Source of the DNA: Anaerotignum neopropionicum
GTDB taxonomy: Bacteria; Bacillota; Clostridia; Lachnospirales; Anaerotignaceae
Direction of reading: 5' to 3'
Assembly (NCBI RefSeq): GCF_001571775.1
Contig: NZ_LRVM01000002.1
Span: 248,001-312,000 of the forward strand
DNA: 64,000 nt
Part shown: positions 42,672 through 51,982 of the stretch, in pieces
How positions within the stretch are numbered: the first letter of the stretch is position 1
How the letters are laid out: each line of letters starts with the position of its first letter
The notes under the pieces: model-generated
The model's input: only the letters and a program-made list of their open reading frames with translations
Database searches by the model: none
What the model was told of the DNA's origin: nothing
Position numbers and translations under genes: made by a program

Positions 42672-43559
42672 ATGTTTAATTATGTTTTAACTTGTTGTTC
42701 TACAGCAGATATGCCCTATGACTACTTTAAAAAAAGGAATATTCCGTTTGTATGTTTTCATTGTATTTTGGATGGGGAAGACTATCTGGATGATTTAGGG
42801 CAAACCATCTCTTTTGAAGAATTTTATGGTAGAATCGCGGCGGGATCAATGCCTACAACCTCACAGGTGAATGTGGGGCAGTATATGGATTTCTTTGAAC
42901 CATTTTTAAAAGCGGGAAAAGATATTCTTCACATTTCTTTTTCTTCTGGTTTATCAGGATCTTATAATTCTGCAACTATTGCAAAGGAGGAACTTTTATC
43001 AAGATACCCGGATAGGAAAATATTAATTGTAGATTCCCTGGGCGCATCCTCAGGCTATGGATTGTTAACGGACATGGCGGCGGATATGCGGGATAATGGA
43101 GTAGTATTTGAAGAAGTATATGACTGGCTTCAGGAAAACAAGCTTAATGTGCATCATTGGTTTTTCTCTACGGACCTTTCCCATTATAAACGAGGAGGCC
43201 GTATATCAGCTGCATCCGCAGCTGTAGGGACTTTGCTTGGCATTTGTCCGCTATTAAATATGAGTTATGATGGAAAACTTACTCCTTGCAAAAAGATTCG
43301 CAGTAAAAAGCATGTAATAAAGGAGATTGTGAATATTATGGAGATACATGCAAAGGATGGCATAGATTACACCGGGAAGTGCTTTATCTCTAATTCAGCG
43401 TGTTATGAAGATGCACGCAAGGTGGCTGATTTAGTTGAAGAAAGATTCCCTTTGCTCAATGGGCATGTGATGATAAATAGTGTTGGTACCGTAATTGGTT
43501 CTCATACCGGTCCTGGAACTGTGGCACTTTTCTTTCTAGGTGGAAGGAGAGAAGATTAA
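42672..43559 (+). CDS. DegV-family fatty-acid-binding protein
   Basis: 295 residues with DegV features: N-terminal CCSTADMPYDYFKKRNI, PTTSQVNVGQYMDFFEPFL, ISFSSGLSGSYNSA (lipid carboxylate site), VDSLGASSGYGLL and HTGPGTVALFFLG. DegV proteins bind free fatty acids (FakB role) for phosphorylation by FakA-type kinases. No kinase gene is nearby. AAGGAGG precedes the ATG. Divergent TetR likely regulates it. Confidence 0.93.
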   Translation: MFNYVLTCCSTADMPYDYFKKRNIPFVCFHCILDGEDYLDDLGQTISFEEFYGRIAAGSMPTTSQVNVGQYMDFFEPFLKAGKDILHISFSSGLSGSYNSATIAKEELLSRYPDRKILIVDSLGASSGYGLLTDMAADMRDNGVVFEEVYDWLQENKLNVHHWFFSTDLSHYKRGGRISAASAAVGTLLGICPLLNMSYDGKLTPCKKIRSKKHVIKEIVNIMEIHAKDGIDYTGKCFISNSACYEDARKVADLVEERFPLLNGHVMINSVGTVIGSHTGPGTVALFFLGGRRED

Positions 43560-43590
43560 TTGAATTTAAATTGTATTGCAGGTGAAATTA

Positions 43591-44175
43591 ATGAATAAGG
43601 CAAGTAGGTTTGCAAAAATAATTCGGGTGGTTACGGTAGTGCCGGTTATGGCACTAACCACGCTGAGTATTCTTTATGGGTTACGCCCAAGTATTTTTCA
43701 GGGAACCTTCCAATATATTCTATCAATTATATTTCTTACAGTATTACCGATATCGGCTTATCCATTACAACTGATTTTACCAAAATACCGTAATAAAGGC
43801 AGAGAGGGGCAGCGCAACCTTGCTCTTATGATGGGAGTTTCGGGATACTTGTTTGGCATTGTTTTCACACTGTGTTCTCATGCTACTAAAGAATTACTAG
43901 TGATATATTTAATTTATTTTTTATCTGGCATTGGAATTCTGATTTTTAATAAAATATTTAAAATCCGTGCAAGCGGGCATGCTTGTGGAGTGGCAGGTCC
44001 AATTTCAATTTTAGTATATTTTATAGGTATAAAAGCCCTTGTCAGTGTAGTTGTCCTAATGATGGTGTATTGGGCATCAATAAAAACGAAACGTCATACT
44101 ACATCACAATTGCTTTGGGGTACTATAATTCCATTGTTTGCGCTAATTATTTCAAAATTTTGGTTAAGCTTATAA
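43591..44175 (+). CDS. PAP2-like membrane protein
   Basis: 194 residues from ATG 43591 (AGGTG upstream). Six hydrophobic segments and PAP2-like motifs: a basic stretch before RASGHACGVAGPI (SGH core) and IKTKRHTTSQLLWGTI (R-x-x-H-T). The first KxxxxxxRP motif is not evident, so phosphatase activity is uncertain. It follows DegV by 31 bp. Possibly a lipid phosphate phosphatase or transporter. Confidence 0.75.
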   Translation: MNKASRFAKIIRVVTVVPVMALTTLSILYGLRPSIFQGTFQYILSIIFLTVLPISAYPLQLILPKYRNKGREGQRNLALMMGVSGYLFGIVFTLCSHATKELLVIYLIYFLSGIGILIFNKIFKIRASGHACGVAGPISILVYFIGIKALVSVVVLMMVYWASIKTKRHTTSQLLWGTIIPLFALIISKFWLSL

Positions 44176-44196
44176 AACATAGATTACAGAACAATT

Positions 44197-45912
44197 CAAC
44201 TATGAGACTTATGATATACAATTATATAATGAATAAAAGCACTTTTGAGCTGGATAATGAAAATATGGGAAACCTCATGACAAGAGTTAGATTTTAAAAT
44301 GTATAATTGGCCATAACCTTGTAACAAAAAGCTCCGACAGATTACTTGTTCTAGCAATTGCTTATTGGGGTGTTATTGTTAATTGGAGTATTTGATTTTG
44401 TCAAAGAAGCTGTTATTACAGTTTTAGGGCAAAAGATTACGAAGGAAATAAGAATTGAAATGATGGAAAAGCTTGAAAGGATAAATGTAATGTTTTTTCA
44501 TCAATGGTTCAGGAACAGTAGTTTCAAGGTTTACAAATGATGTTGATGCAATCAATTCACTGTTTACAAATGGTATTATCGGAATGATGGTTGACTGCTT
44601 TAAGCTTATAGGTATCGTAATTTCAATTTGGATGTTTAGTAGCAAACTTGGATTTGTAACTTTATTACTGATGCCAGTTATTTATGTTATTACACAATTT
44701 TTTCAAAAAAGAATGCTTAAGGCGCAGATTGAAAATAGAATACTCATCAGCAGGGTAAATAATCATATTTCAGAAAGCTTAAAAAATATACAGATGATCA
44801 AATCTTTCAGTAAGGAAAGCTACATGGAGGAGAACTATAAAAAATATTTATTTGATAGCTACAAAACAGTAGAGAAGGTAAATTTCTATGATTCTATATA
44901 TTCTCCATTTATTCAGCTTACTCGTGCAGCTTCAATAGCTTTCATTGTAGTATTATCTTCCAAACAGTTGAACTATTTGGGTATATCATTAGGAATGGTT
45001 GCAGCATCAATTGAATTGATATCTAATTTGTTTGCGCCAATTGAAAATTTGGGAATGGAGCTGCAAAATATTCAGCAGGCCATATCAGGTATCAAAAGAG
45101 TAAATGATTTTTACAGTGAAACTGAAGATGACCTTAAGAAGAATGAGCTAAGATTAGAAGACATCATTCCAAACTGTGAGGAAGTGAGATTATCATTTAA
45201 TAATATTTCCTTTCAATATGAAGAAGGTGCAGATGTCCTTCAAAACATTAATCTTAATTTAAAACCAAATGAAAAGGTAACATTTGTGGGTAGAACAGGG
45301 GTTGGAAAAACTACATTATTTAAGCTTATTATGGGATTGCTTAAACCAACCAAGGGCAGTATCACAATAAATGGGATTGATGTCTATGATATACCGAACT
45401 CTGAAAAACGCAGAATATTTGGGTACGTTGATCAGAACTTTCATATGATAAAGGGAACAGTAGCTGATCAAATAAGTTTGCAAGATGAAAATATTACGAA
45501 GGAGCAAATAGAGAAGGCTATAGATTTTGTAGGACTAACAGAATATGTAGTAACCTTGGAAAACGGATTGGATACTAAAGTAACCAGCGATACTCTTTTT
45601 TCACAAGGGCAAAAACAACTTTTGGCCATAGCCAGAGCTATTGTAACAAAGCCTCCTGTACTTCTGCTGGATGAAATTACAGCTAACCTTGATTCTATAA
45701 CGGAAGAGAAAATAGTTTCTGTACTTCAAAAGGCAAGTAAGGACCATACAATATTGTCCATATCTCACCGTTTATCATCTATGGTTTCCAGCAATACTGT
45801 GGTTATAATAGAAAATGGAAGGGTTAAAAATGCTGGTTCTCCTGAAATGCTTCTAGAAAATGATGATTGGTATCGCAATCATATTGCACTTGAAAAATTG
45901 ACATGGAGTTAA
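44197..45912 (+). pseudogene. ABC exporter (permease-ATPase), multiply frameshifted
   Basis: The 442-codon open part (from 44584) holds most of the membrane domain and a full ATPase: Walker A GRTGVGKTT, Q-loop YVDQNFH, signature FSQGQKQLLAIARAI, Walker B VLLLDEITANLD and SHRLSS. Upstream, matching membrane-domain sequence continues in other frames (SSDRLLVLAIAYWGV; LIGVFDFVKEAVITVLGQKITKEIRIEMMEKLERINVMFF; NGSGTVVSRFTNDVDAINSLFTNG), broken near 44385 and at a T-run near 44492-44497. The intact gene would be a ~570-residue half-transporter. Probably inactive unless these are sequencing errors. Confidence 0.82.
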
Positions 45913-45998
45913 TTAATAAGTATCAATCAAAGATTTATTATTGTTAAGATAACACCTTTAAATTGTGATGAACAAAGCCTTCAAATTAAGAATCATTT

Positions 45999-46181
45999 GA
46001 GGGTTATGTTGCTTACAATTTTGATACGAAAAGTATTGAATATATTAGCAATAATCAAGTATCAAATTATCAAGATAATTATTGTCTAGATGCAGCAAGC
46101 AGTATAGTAAGAAAATTTGAAAAATCAATGGAAGAAGTGGTAGAAATTCAGAAACATACCTTTTCACCAAGGGGGTACTAG
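45999..46181 (+). pseudogene. Unrecognised 60-codon coding relic
   Basis: The open stretch EGYVAYNFDTKSIEYISNNQVSNYQDNYCLDAASSIVRKFEKSMEEVVEIQKHTFSPRGY ends at TAG 46179. Related-looking codons upstream are in another frame. It lacks a start. Part of an ~800-bp region without an intact gene (45913-46730). Confidence 0.4.
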
Positions 46182-46192
46182 ATACTTACGAC

Positions 46193-46214
46193 ATCATTAT
46201 TGTACTCTCAAGGC
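46193..46214. repeat. 22-nt dispersed repeat, copy 2
   Basis: Identical to 33563-33584. Here its head CATCATTATT pairs perfectly with AATAATGATG at 46229-46238, forming a hairpin with a 27-nt loop. Confidence 0.6.
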
Positions 46215-46271
46215 ACGTTGAAGCGATAATAATGATGACGTATTGTGGTTACAAGGCTGGAAATGAGGTTT

Positions 46272-46293
46272 AAACCACAACATGTTGTGGTTT
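46272..46293. repeat. 22-bp perfect palindrome
   Basis: AAACCACAACA followed by TGTTGTGGTTT with no spacer. TTGTGGTT also occurs just upstream at ~46243-46250. An operator or relic of a mobile element; the region 46294-46718 shows nothing else I can support. Confidence 0.55.
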
Positions 46294-46730
46294 TGGGGCG
46301 ATTTTTAGGCTTAAAAATGGGCAAAAAAGTGCCGTTTTTGAGCCTTGAAAAATGATGAAAATATAGATGACATAGGGTGTTTTTACAAAATAGAGTGATA
46401 TAAGGGGTTAAGTCGGGGTCATAAAGTGACACTTAGGCTTAACCTTTTTTAATATATATGGAAATATTATGCAGATGCATGTATAATAAAGGAAAAAAGT
46501 ATAAGGAACAATGGACACAATTTTTTGCACTTTTAAAACCCATATTGCTGATATAAGTTTAACTTAAGCAGTCTGGATTTACAAACTGTTTTATGATTTT
46601 TTTATAATAAAGATTCCAGTTTTAGCAATACTGGGAAGCTCGTTCTGTTCAGGTGATAGCAATACTAAAGAATAAAATGTAAACAATATGGATTTTTATT
46701 TAGAAATGATAAATTAAATTGGAGGATAAA

Positions 46731-47780
46731 ATGGCCAATAATAAAGCATTTATATTTGATACAAATTTTATAATACAAAATAAAAACTTGAATATTGTTG
46801 TTTCGAAACTTAAAGATGATTTCATAGTTTATGTTACACAGGTATCTATTGAAGAACGAATAGCACAGACATGCCGTGAATTAAAAGATAAGTATAATAA
46901 GCTTCCAGTATTGCAAAAAGATTATAATAAAATAGCAAAAATTGAAGTAATGAAAAGCTATGAGGAGCTTGCGGAAAAATATCGATTTGCTATTCAAGCT
47001 AAATATGATAAACTTTTTGACACTCATGTTATTCCTTTTCCTAAAACTGTAGAATTATTCTCAGAGGTATTAGAACGTGCTTATAAAAAATTGCCTCCAT
47101 TTTCCAATGCAGATAATGCTAGTGATAAAGGCTTTAAGGACTCTCTAATTTGGCTTTCTATGCTTTCATATTTTAAAGACAACGGAGAGAATACAGTGCT
47201 TTTTGTTACTGGCGATAATGGATTCAAAGGCAATGCTGATGCGCTGTGTATTGAATTCAAAGAGGCTACGGGAAAAACACTAGAAATAAAAGATAATTCG
47301 TACTTTAAAAATGTAATAGACGCCGTTTCGGTTGAAAAGGAACAACCTAAGCAGGAAAAGATTCCGGATATTGGCCTGCTCAGAGAGCGAATAAGAACTA
47401 CTATTGAAGAACTGTGTGTCAATCAAGACGTAGACATGTGGGGTAATCCCTACTGGGAAAAAACTTTTACAATAAGTGAAAAAGTTGATGCTGATTATAT
47501 AAAAATGATTTTCAATGGTTTAAAAAGTGATATTTCAAATCACATTTTTGATGAAAGCATCCCTGCATATGAAATTTTGGCGTTGGATGATAGAATTATA
47601 AATGGAAGTGTAGACATACCAATTGTTGCACTTGAAAATGCCTTGAAATTATATGATGACATAAAGAAGAAATATCCAGATTTCATAAATCAATTCTTTT
47701 CTACATCGGCCAACATATTTAATCAAAATTATGCTGAACCATTAGTTTTTGTTAGTGAAGATGACGAACTTCCTTTCTAA
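46731..47780 (+). CDS. PIN-domain protein
   Basis: 349 residues from ATG 46731 (GGAGG 5 bp upstream). The N-terminal PIN nuclease domain has acidic residues in FIFDTNFII (D10), an Asp/Asp pair in SDKGFKDSLIWLSML, and FVTGDNGF (Asp). The C-terminal ~150 residues are a separate acidic domain (RERIRTTIEELCVNQDVDMWGNPYWEKTFTI). Long PIN proteins of this kind are found among toxin or defence genes. It is the first gene of the plus-strand array that extends to the window's end. RNA cleavage is the likely activity. Confidence 0.82.
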   Translation: MANNKAFIFDTNFIIQNKNLNIVVSKLKDDFIVYVTQVSIEERIAQTCRELKDKYNKLPVLQKDYNKIAKIEVMKSYEELAEKYRFAIQAKYDKLFDTHVIPFPKTVELFSEVLERAYKKLPPFSNADNASDKGFKDSLIWLSMLSYFKDNGENTVLFVTGDNGFKGNADALCIEFKEATGKTLEIKDNSYFKNVIDAVSVEKEQPKQEKIPDIGLLRERIRTTIEELCVNQDVDMWGNPYWEKTFTISEKVDADYIKMIFNGLKSDISNHIFDESIPAYEILALDDRIINGSVDIPIVALENALKLYDDIKKKYPDFINQFFSTSANIFNQNYAEPLVFVSEDDELPF

Positions 47781-47798
47781 ATAATGAGTAATCTGGCT

Positions 47799-47818
47799 GT
47801 TTACAGTTGTACCATAAT
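47799..47818 (+). repeat. Array site a (short form)
   Basis: GTTTACAGTTGTACCATAAT. It looks like the ~62-bp site with the middle deleted between the two TACACAG direct repeats (compare 51877 and 62796). It lies after the PIN gene. Confidence 0.6.
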
Positions 47819-47891
47819 ATGAATTTAAACGGTATAAGATTAGTACCAAAGTTAAATTTATATATTTTATGATATTAGGAGGAGACTTGGG

Positions 47892-48842
47892 ATGGCAACA
47901 ATAGAAGAGAGTGCTGTATTTGAATACTGCGAAGAAATGTTTAGAAAATTTCAAGAGCGTGATGGAGGTTATTATCCATCTAAACATGATAAACCAGCAT
48001 TTGTGCAAACGGCTGAACACTTTTCAATAAGCATAGATGAAGTTAATCGCATATTTCACGAATATAGTAAGCTGGCAGCGGATGTGGAAATGGAAAAAAT
48101 AAATAAACTTCCACCACCACTGAGAAAACGCTTTATGGAGCAAAGAGCAAAAGATCTTTTCTGTAATAATCGTGATTTGCCGTATTATAAAATTGAAGGA
48201 TCTCCGAGTTCAGATTTGACAGAAGCTCTTGATGTTCTTAGTGAGGAATATAGATCATTAGTTGAGTATATTGCACAAGTGGGCTGGACAATTCCATTGA
48301 ATATTGATATACAACGTTTTCAAAAGATTAAACAACTTATAGGAAATGATGTTGAATTAGAACAATATTTTATTAATTATTATTCTGGTGGGGAATTTAG
48401 ATTGATGTGTCGTAAGATAGAGAAAACGATTGAAAATGATGCTCAAAGAGTATTATTTAACGAGTGTGTAGACGCATTCGAAAATGGTAAGTTTTCTATT
48501 TGCATTACAACACTTCTTACGGTTCTTGAGGGACAGATTTCATTTTTTGGAGATGATCCAACAGATGTACGTATGATGCGTATTTGTTGTTTTCGTGCAA
48601 CTGATGAAATGAATAAAAAACATAACATAAAGAGCCTTTGTTGGCTTTCAATGAATAAATTTATAAAAAATCTTTATCAGAAAAGCGACTTTTCACAACC
48701 AGAACCCTGTATGATTAATAGACACTGGATTCAGCATGGACGTACAGGTAGACTAGTTGAAAAAGCTGACTGTATTCGTGTGTTTAACGCATTATCCACG
48801 ATTGCAAGCATAAAACAATTTCAGCCAAAACAAAATTACTAG
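47892..48842 (+). CDS. HEPN-like protein of unknown function
   Basis: 316 residues. The N-terminus is helical (EYCEEMFRKFQERDGGYYPSKHDKPAFVQTAEHFSISIDEVNRIFHEYSKLA), resembling an HTH/coiled segment. The C-terminal ~130 residues (ENGKFSICITTLLTVLEGQISFFGD...) end in CMINRHWIQHGRTGRLVEKADCIRVFNALSTI, an R-x4-H-type arrangement followed by a helix, as in HEPN ribonuclease-like domains. AGGAGGAG precedes the ATG. A stand-alone gene in the array. A role in abortive defence is plausible but unproven. Confidence 0.65.
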   Translation: MATIEESAVFEYCEEMFRKFQERDGGYYPSKHDKPAFVQTAEHFSISIDEVNRIFHEYSKLAADVEMEKINKLPPPLRKRFMEQRAKDLFCNNRDLPYYKIEGSPSSDLTEALDVLSEEYRSLVEYIAQVGWTIPLNIDIQRFQKIKQLIGNDVELEQYFINYYSGGEFRLMCRKIEKTIENDAQRVLFNECVDAFENGKFSICITTLLTVLEGQISFFGDDPTDVRMMRICCFRATDEMNKKHNIKSLCWLSMNKFIKNLYQKSDFSQPEPCMINRHWIQHGRTGRLVEKADCIRVFNALSTIASIKQFQPKQNY

Positions 48843-48859
48843 AATTTTAACAAAATCTT

Positions 48860-48882
48860 GCGAACTTCGTCTAATGTTAAGA
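48860..48882 (+). repeat. Array site b (diverged)
   Basis: GCGAACTTCGTCTAATGTTA, close to GCGAGCTTCGCTTTATGTTT at 59955. The core is imperfect (TAATGTTAAGA). Confidence 0.5.
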
Positions 48883-48970
48883 TAGACATGCCAATACATA
48901 GATGACTAGAGTAGCAATGTGAAGTTGTATAAATTATAAAATTATAAACACTTGCAAGTGGGGTGAACTT

Positions 48971-50114
48971 TTGAGACATAAAATTTTTTTATCTTGGCAA
49001 TCTGATTTGCCAAATAGCAGCAATAGAAACTTCATAGAAAACTCCATAAATAAAGCATTAAAAGAAGTGAAAAAAGAGAAAAACTACATATTAGATTTAA
49101 GCATTGACAGAGATACATTAAATAATGGTGGAGCACCTGACATTACTGAAAGTATTTTCAGGAATATTGATATGTGCACTTTTTTGTAGCTGATATTAGC
49201 TTAATAAATGGTAATGTACATGGGTGTAAAAAAACGCCTAATCCCAATGTTTTATTGGAATTAGGGTACGCTGTAAATAAAATAGGATGGGAAAGAGTGA
49301 TTTGTGTGTTTAATAAAATTTTTGGCACAATCAATGATCTCCCCTTTGATTTACGCAACAGACGGGTGCTAACATATGAAACTATCAATGATAAAGAAAA
49401 CGAAAAAAAGAAGTTGATTTCGACGTTTAGATTAATTTTAGAGGAAAATTACAACAGAGCTCTGTTTTCTAATGAATTAATGGATTACTATAATGGAGAT
49501 ATTTATTTATCAATGTTTCGACTTATAATGGATAATTCTAAAGTTTTACAAGGTTATAACAAACATACATCAACGCTTTCCACTGTTAGTTTAATATTGA
49601 ATTATTCATATGACAATATTAGAGAAAAACTATCCTCGAAAAAGGTTTTGGGATTCCAGATTTTTAAAATACTCAAGAATTATGTAAATTGTTAGAAAAA
49701 ATTGTACCTATCAAAAACTTTAATGATGATTATTATGTTCCAATTGTTAGGTTAATAAATACTCTTCGATCATACAACCAAGCTTTAAACAGACAAAATG
49801 ATTGGGATAAACTACAAAAAACAAGCAACAAATCTGATGAGTATATAATCCATGGTGATACATTGAAAACTGGTGAAAATAGATTAATTCTTATGAGAAA
49901 AATAGATTCTACAACTGGTGCTGTTGTAGATTTTGGAGATTTTCAACGTAAAGACCATATAGAAGCATTACTTGATGAATTTACATTCAAAAAAATTACA
50001 TTAAATTTTTATAGTGGATTTTTTTTCAACTTAATAAAAGATATTAATTCATGGATTGATAACAATGGCGGTGAATTTATTATCGATCAGACACAAGTCG
50101 AAATATGGAATTAA
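48971..50114 (+). pseudogene. TIR-like nucleotide-binding protein with two frameshifts
   Basis: Three reading-frame pieces join into one ~380-residue protein. The first piece starts MRHKIFLSWQSDLPNSSNRNFIE and holds DLSIDRDTLNNGGAPDITESIFRNID; the second continues FFVADISLIN...PNPNVLLELGYAVNKIGWERVICVFN...DLPFDLRNRR. This is the TIR-like fold (Glu in NVLLELGYA) seen in many defence genes. The first break is in a T6 run (~49178), the second in an A4 run (~49665); one base added at each restores the frame to TAA 50112. Phase variation, real decay or sequencing error are all possible. The C-terminal third is unrecognised. Confidence 0.75.
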
Positions 50115-50143
50115 TGAAATAATAAATATAGTGTTTGATAAAA

Positions 50144-50159
50144 TTCCCATTATGTTTAT
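50144..50159 (+). repeat. Array site c
   Basis: TTCCCATTATGTTTAT: the left arm and core of the ~62-bp site; the right arm is missing. Confidence 0.65.
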
Positions 50160-50306
50160 TTTAAAAATTAAGTACAAATTAATTCAATAGAACATCCAAT
50201 TTAGATGCGCTGTATTGTTCAATCCAAAACTAAACGAAAAGCAAGTACTGCTATAGCAATATATTATAGAAGGAAAAATATGATTTAAATTTGAAAGGAA
50301 TTTAGA

Positions 50307-50906
50307 ATGGGTAGAAATGTTTCATATCCGCAATTTGTGGATGTTAATTCAATACAATCAAAAGACATGGGAAATTATAGATATTGGCTAAGGGTTCCCT
50401 TTAAAGATACATTGAGCACAAAGATGTTATGCGTCATTTTAAAAAATCCCAGTGTTGCAACTAAAATTATTTGTGATAATACTGTTAGCAAAGTTTGTAA
50501 TGTTGCTAAGAACAATGGATATTCAGAGGTAATAATACTTAATTTATTTCCGTATAGATCAACTCAGGCAAAAGTAATTCTTAATTTTTATAATAAACCG
50601 GATTTTAAAAATATTATGAATCATAATCTTTGTATAGTACAGAAGCTATGTAAGGAAAATGATGTGGTTTTTGGATGGGGAACAAATACAATATCATCTT
50701 CAAAGCAATCTAAAGCTATATATGATAAAGCGATTAAGAATGTTCTTTTATCGATAAAAAGTAAAACATATTATGTTAGAAGTTGTAGTTGTGAGGGTAA
50801 AAGTTGTAGTTGTGAGAATAAAAGTTGTAACTGTCAACTTCCAAATGTTAGGTATCCTTTACACGGGTTGCGTTGGTGTAATAAATCATCATTAATACCA
50901 TATTAG
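50307..50906 (+). CDS. DUF1643-like protein with a Cys heptad repeat insert
   Basis: 199 residues. It follows the DUF1643 pattern: YRYWLRVPF...MLCVILKNPSVA, DNTVSKVCNVAKNNGYSEVIILNLFPYRSTQ, DVVFGWGTN and a C-terminal PLHGLRW. Before the last segment a threefold heptad repeat (SCSCEGK, SCSCENK, SCNCQLP, residues ~158-178) is encoded by a 21-bp tandem repeat (50780-50842). The six Cys in CxC pairs could bind metal. Function of DUF1643 is unknown; it is frequent in mobile and defence regions. Confidence 0.8.
   Translation: MGRNVSYPQFVDVNSIQSKDMGNYRYWLRVPFKDTLSTKMLCVILKNPSVATKIICDNTVSKVCNVAKNNGYSEVIILNLFPYRSTQAKVILNFYNKPDFKNIMNHNLCIVQKLCKENDVVFGWGTNTISSSKQSKAIYDKAIKNVLLSIKSKTYYVRSCSCEGKSCSCENKSCNCQLPNVRYPLHGLRWCNKSSLIPY
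50780..50842 (+). repeat. Three 21-bp tandem repeats inside a coding region
   Basis: Unit 1 at 50780-50800 and unit 2 at 50801-50821 differ at two positions (AAGTTGTAGTTGTGAG then GGTAA or AATAA). A diverged third unit begins at 50822. The period keeps the reading frame. Confidence 0.85.
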
Positions 50907-50930
50907 CAAAAATTTGAGCTTATCAAAGGA

Positions 50931-50953
50931 CTAACAAATTCCAAATTTGTTAG
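50931..50953 (+). terminator. Hairpin after the DUF1643 gene
   Basis: Perfect 10-bp stem CTAACAAATT / AATTTGTTAG with loop CCA, 25 bp after the stop. T-run absent. Confidence 0.6.
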
Positions 50954-51020
50954 GTAGTTCTAGTGTATATTAATGAGTTGTGGATTATTTATTATTTATA
51001 TTTTCCGTAGGAGGATTTAT

Positions 51021-51311
51021 ATGAGAAAGTATGCATTATCCCATTTTAGCTTTGATAATTTTAAAGAAATGATTTTACAAGGTGACAATTCAAAAGATGC
51101 ACAAATACGTGCAGATAAAGAAGGATATATTTATCTATCCCAAAAATTTGTTGGAAATCAAAGTCTTAATGATATAAAATTTAGACTACCAACTTTGAGT
51201 GGAGATTTGGTAGGATCACTGTGTGCAGATAGTAATCATATGAAGTCCATATATGATCTAATTATTAGAAATAAAGACAACACAGGGTACATCGATCCAG
51301 AAATAGATTAG
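51021..51311 (+). CDS. Small protein of unknown function
   Basis: 96 residues from ATG 51021, with AGGAGG at 51009-51014. MRKYALSHFSFDNFKEMILQGDNSKDAQIRADKEGYIYLS...: a mixed alpha/beta soluble protein with no recognised motif. No array site separates it from the DUF1643 gene, so the two might have travelled together. Followed by site e. Confidence 0.65.
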   Translation: MRKYALSHFSFDNFKEMILQGDNSKDAQIRADKEGYIYLSQKFVGNQSLNDIKFRLPTLSGDLVGSLCADSNHMKSIYDLIIRNKDNTGYIDPEID

Positions 51312-51377
51312 GTGGGTTTTATATAGTGCCTTTTTTAGTTTGTACAAACCCTATTAGTATAGAATCAAAATGTAAAA

Positions 51378-51430
51378 TTCCTATTATGTTTACACACTGA
51401 AAACACTTATTGTGCTAATACCATAAGAAT
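51378..51430 (+). repeat. Array site e
   Basis: TTCCTATTATGTTTACACAC... to ACCATAAGAAT. The left arm and the right arm are partly complementary; the middle differs from the other long sites. Confidence 0.6.
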
Positions 51431-51450
51431 TGCGATATTAAGGAGGTATT

Positions 51451-51780
51451 ATGAGAAGGTATTTGTGGTTTGTTGGATTGATATTAGCCTTGACATTCTT
51501 AGGTGGATGCAGGGATGAAACTGCTAAAAGTGAAATGGTATTGAAATTGAATGATACTTTGTATTATGGAACGGATGAGGTAGGCCCGATGGGAGACTCA
51601 GGGTGTGTCGAAGGAAAAATCACTTCTTCGGTTGAGTTGAATTCTATTCCAACTGAAAATGGTTCTTCTAACTTTGGGTGCATTGGAAGTAGTTATACGT
51701 ATGATTATGGCGATGGGTTTATAATGGTTCATTTAAATGATGAAGAGTGGCATTGCTTCTATGCAGAAAATAAAGAGTAA
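51451..51780 (+). CDS. Small lipoprotein of unknown function
   Basis: 109 residues with a lipoprotein signal peptide (MRRYLWFVGLILALTFLGGC, lipobox LGGC). The mature ~90 residues contain a GCVEGKITSSVELNS...SNFGCIGSSYTYDYGDG segment, with two Cys that may pair. Similar small lipoproteins are frequent cargo of mobile arrays. AAGGAGG precedes the ATG. Attached to the outer face of the membrane. Confidence 0.8.
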   Translation: MRRYLWFVGLILALTFLGGCRDETAKSEMVLKLNDTLYYGTDEVGPMGDSGCVEGKITSSVELNSIPTENGSSNFGCIGSSYTYDYGDGFIMVHLNDEEWHCFYAENKE

Positions 51781-51876
51781 CACAGTAAGTCGTAACCATT
51801 AAATGACCATAAATTGGAATAAGCTAAAAGAGCTAACATTATGGTTTTGTCGAAAAAAGATGGGTGCCCTCTGATA

Positions 51877-51938
51877 TTCCCATTATGCTTACACAGCATA
51901 ACCAGTCTGAAGGATACACAGTAGTACCATAACGGGAA
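51877..51938 (+). repeat. Array site f (62-bp imperfect palindrome)
   Basis: Arms TTCCCATTATG (51877-51887) and CATAACGGGAA (51928-51938) pair at 10 of 11 positions. Between them are TTACACAG and ATACACAG as direct repeats. Best-preserved copy; the same plan is seen at 53415 and 62791. Confidence 0.75.
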
Positions 51939-51982
51939 GTTTATTTTATTATTAATTACAGGAAACTAATTTGGAGAATATT

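Noticed and set aside
43983-44297. Plus-strand ORF overlapping the PAP2-like gene end
   Set aside because: Out of frame with the PAP2-like protein; its last codons may only reflect the ABC exporter relic.
44310-45912. Intact ABC exporter starting at 44584
   Set aside because: The open frame begins inside the membrane domain and matching upstream sequence lies in other frames, so it is a broken gene rather than a short intact one.
33563-46214. CRISPR-like sequence TTGTACTCTCAAG
   Set aside because: Only two isolated 22-nt copies 12.6 kb apart, no spacers, no cas genes. Kept as a dispersed repeat only.
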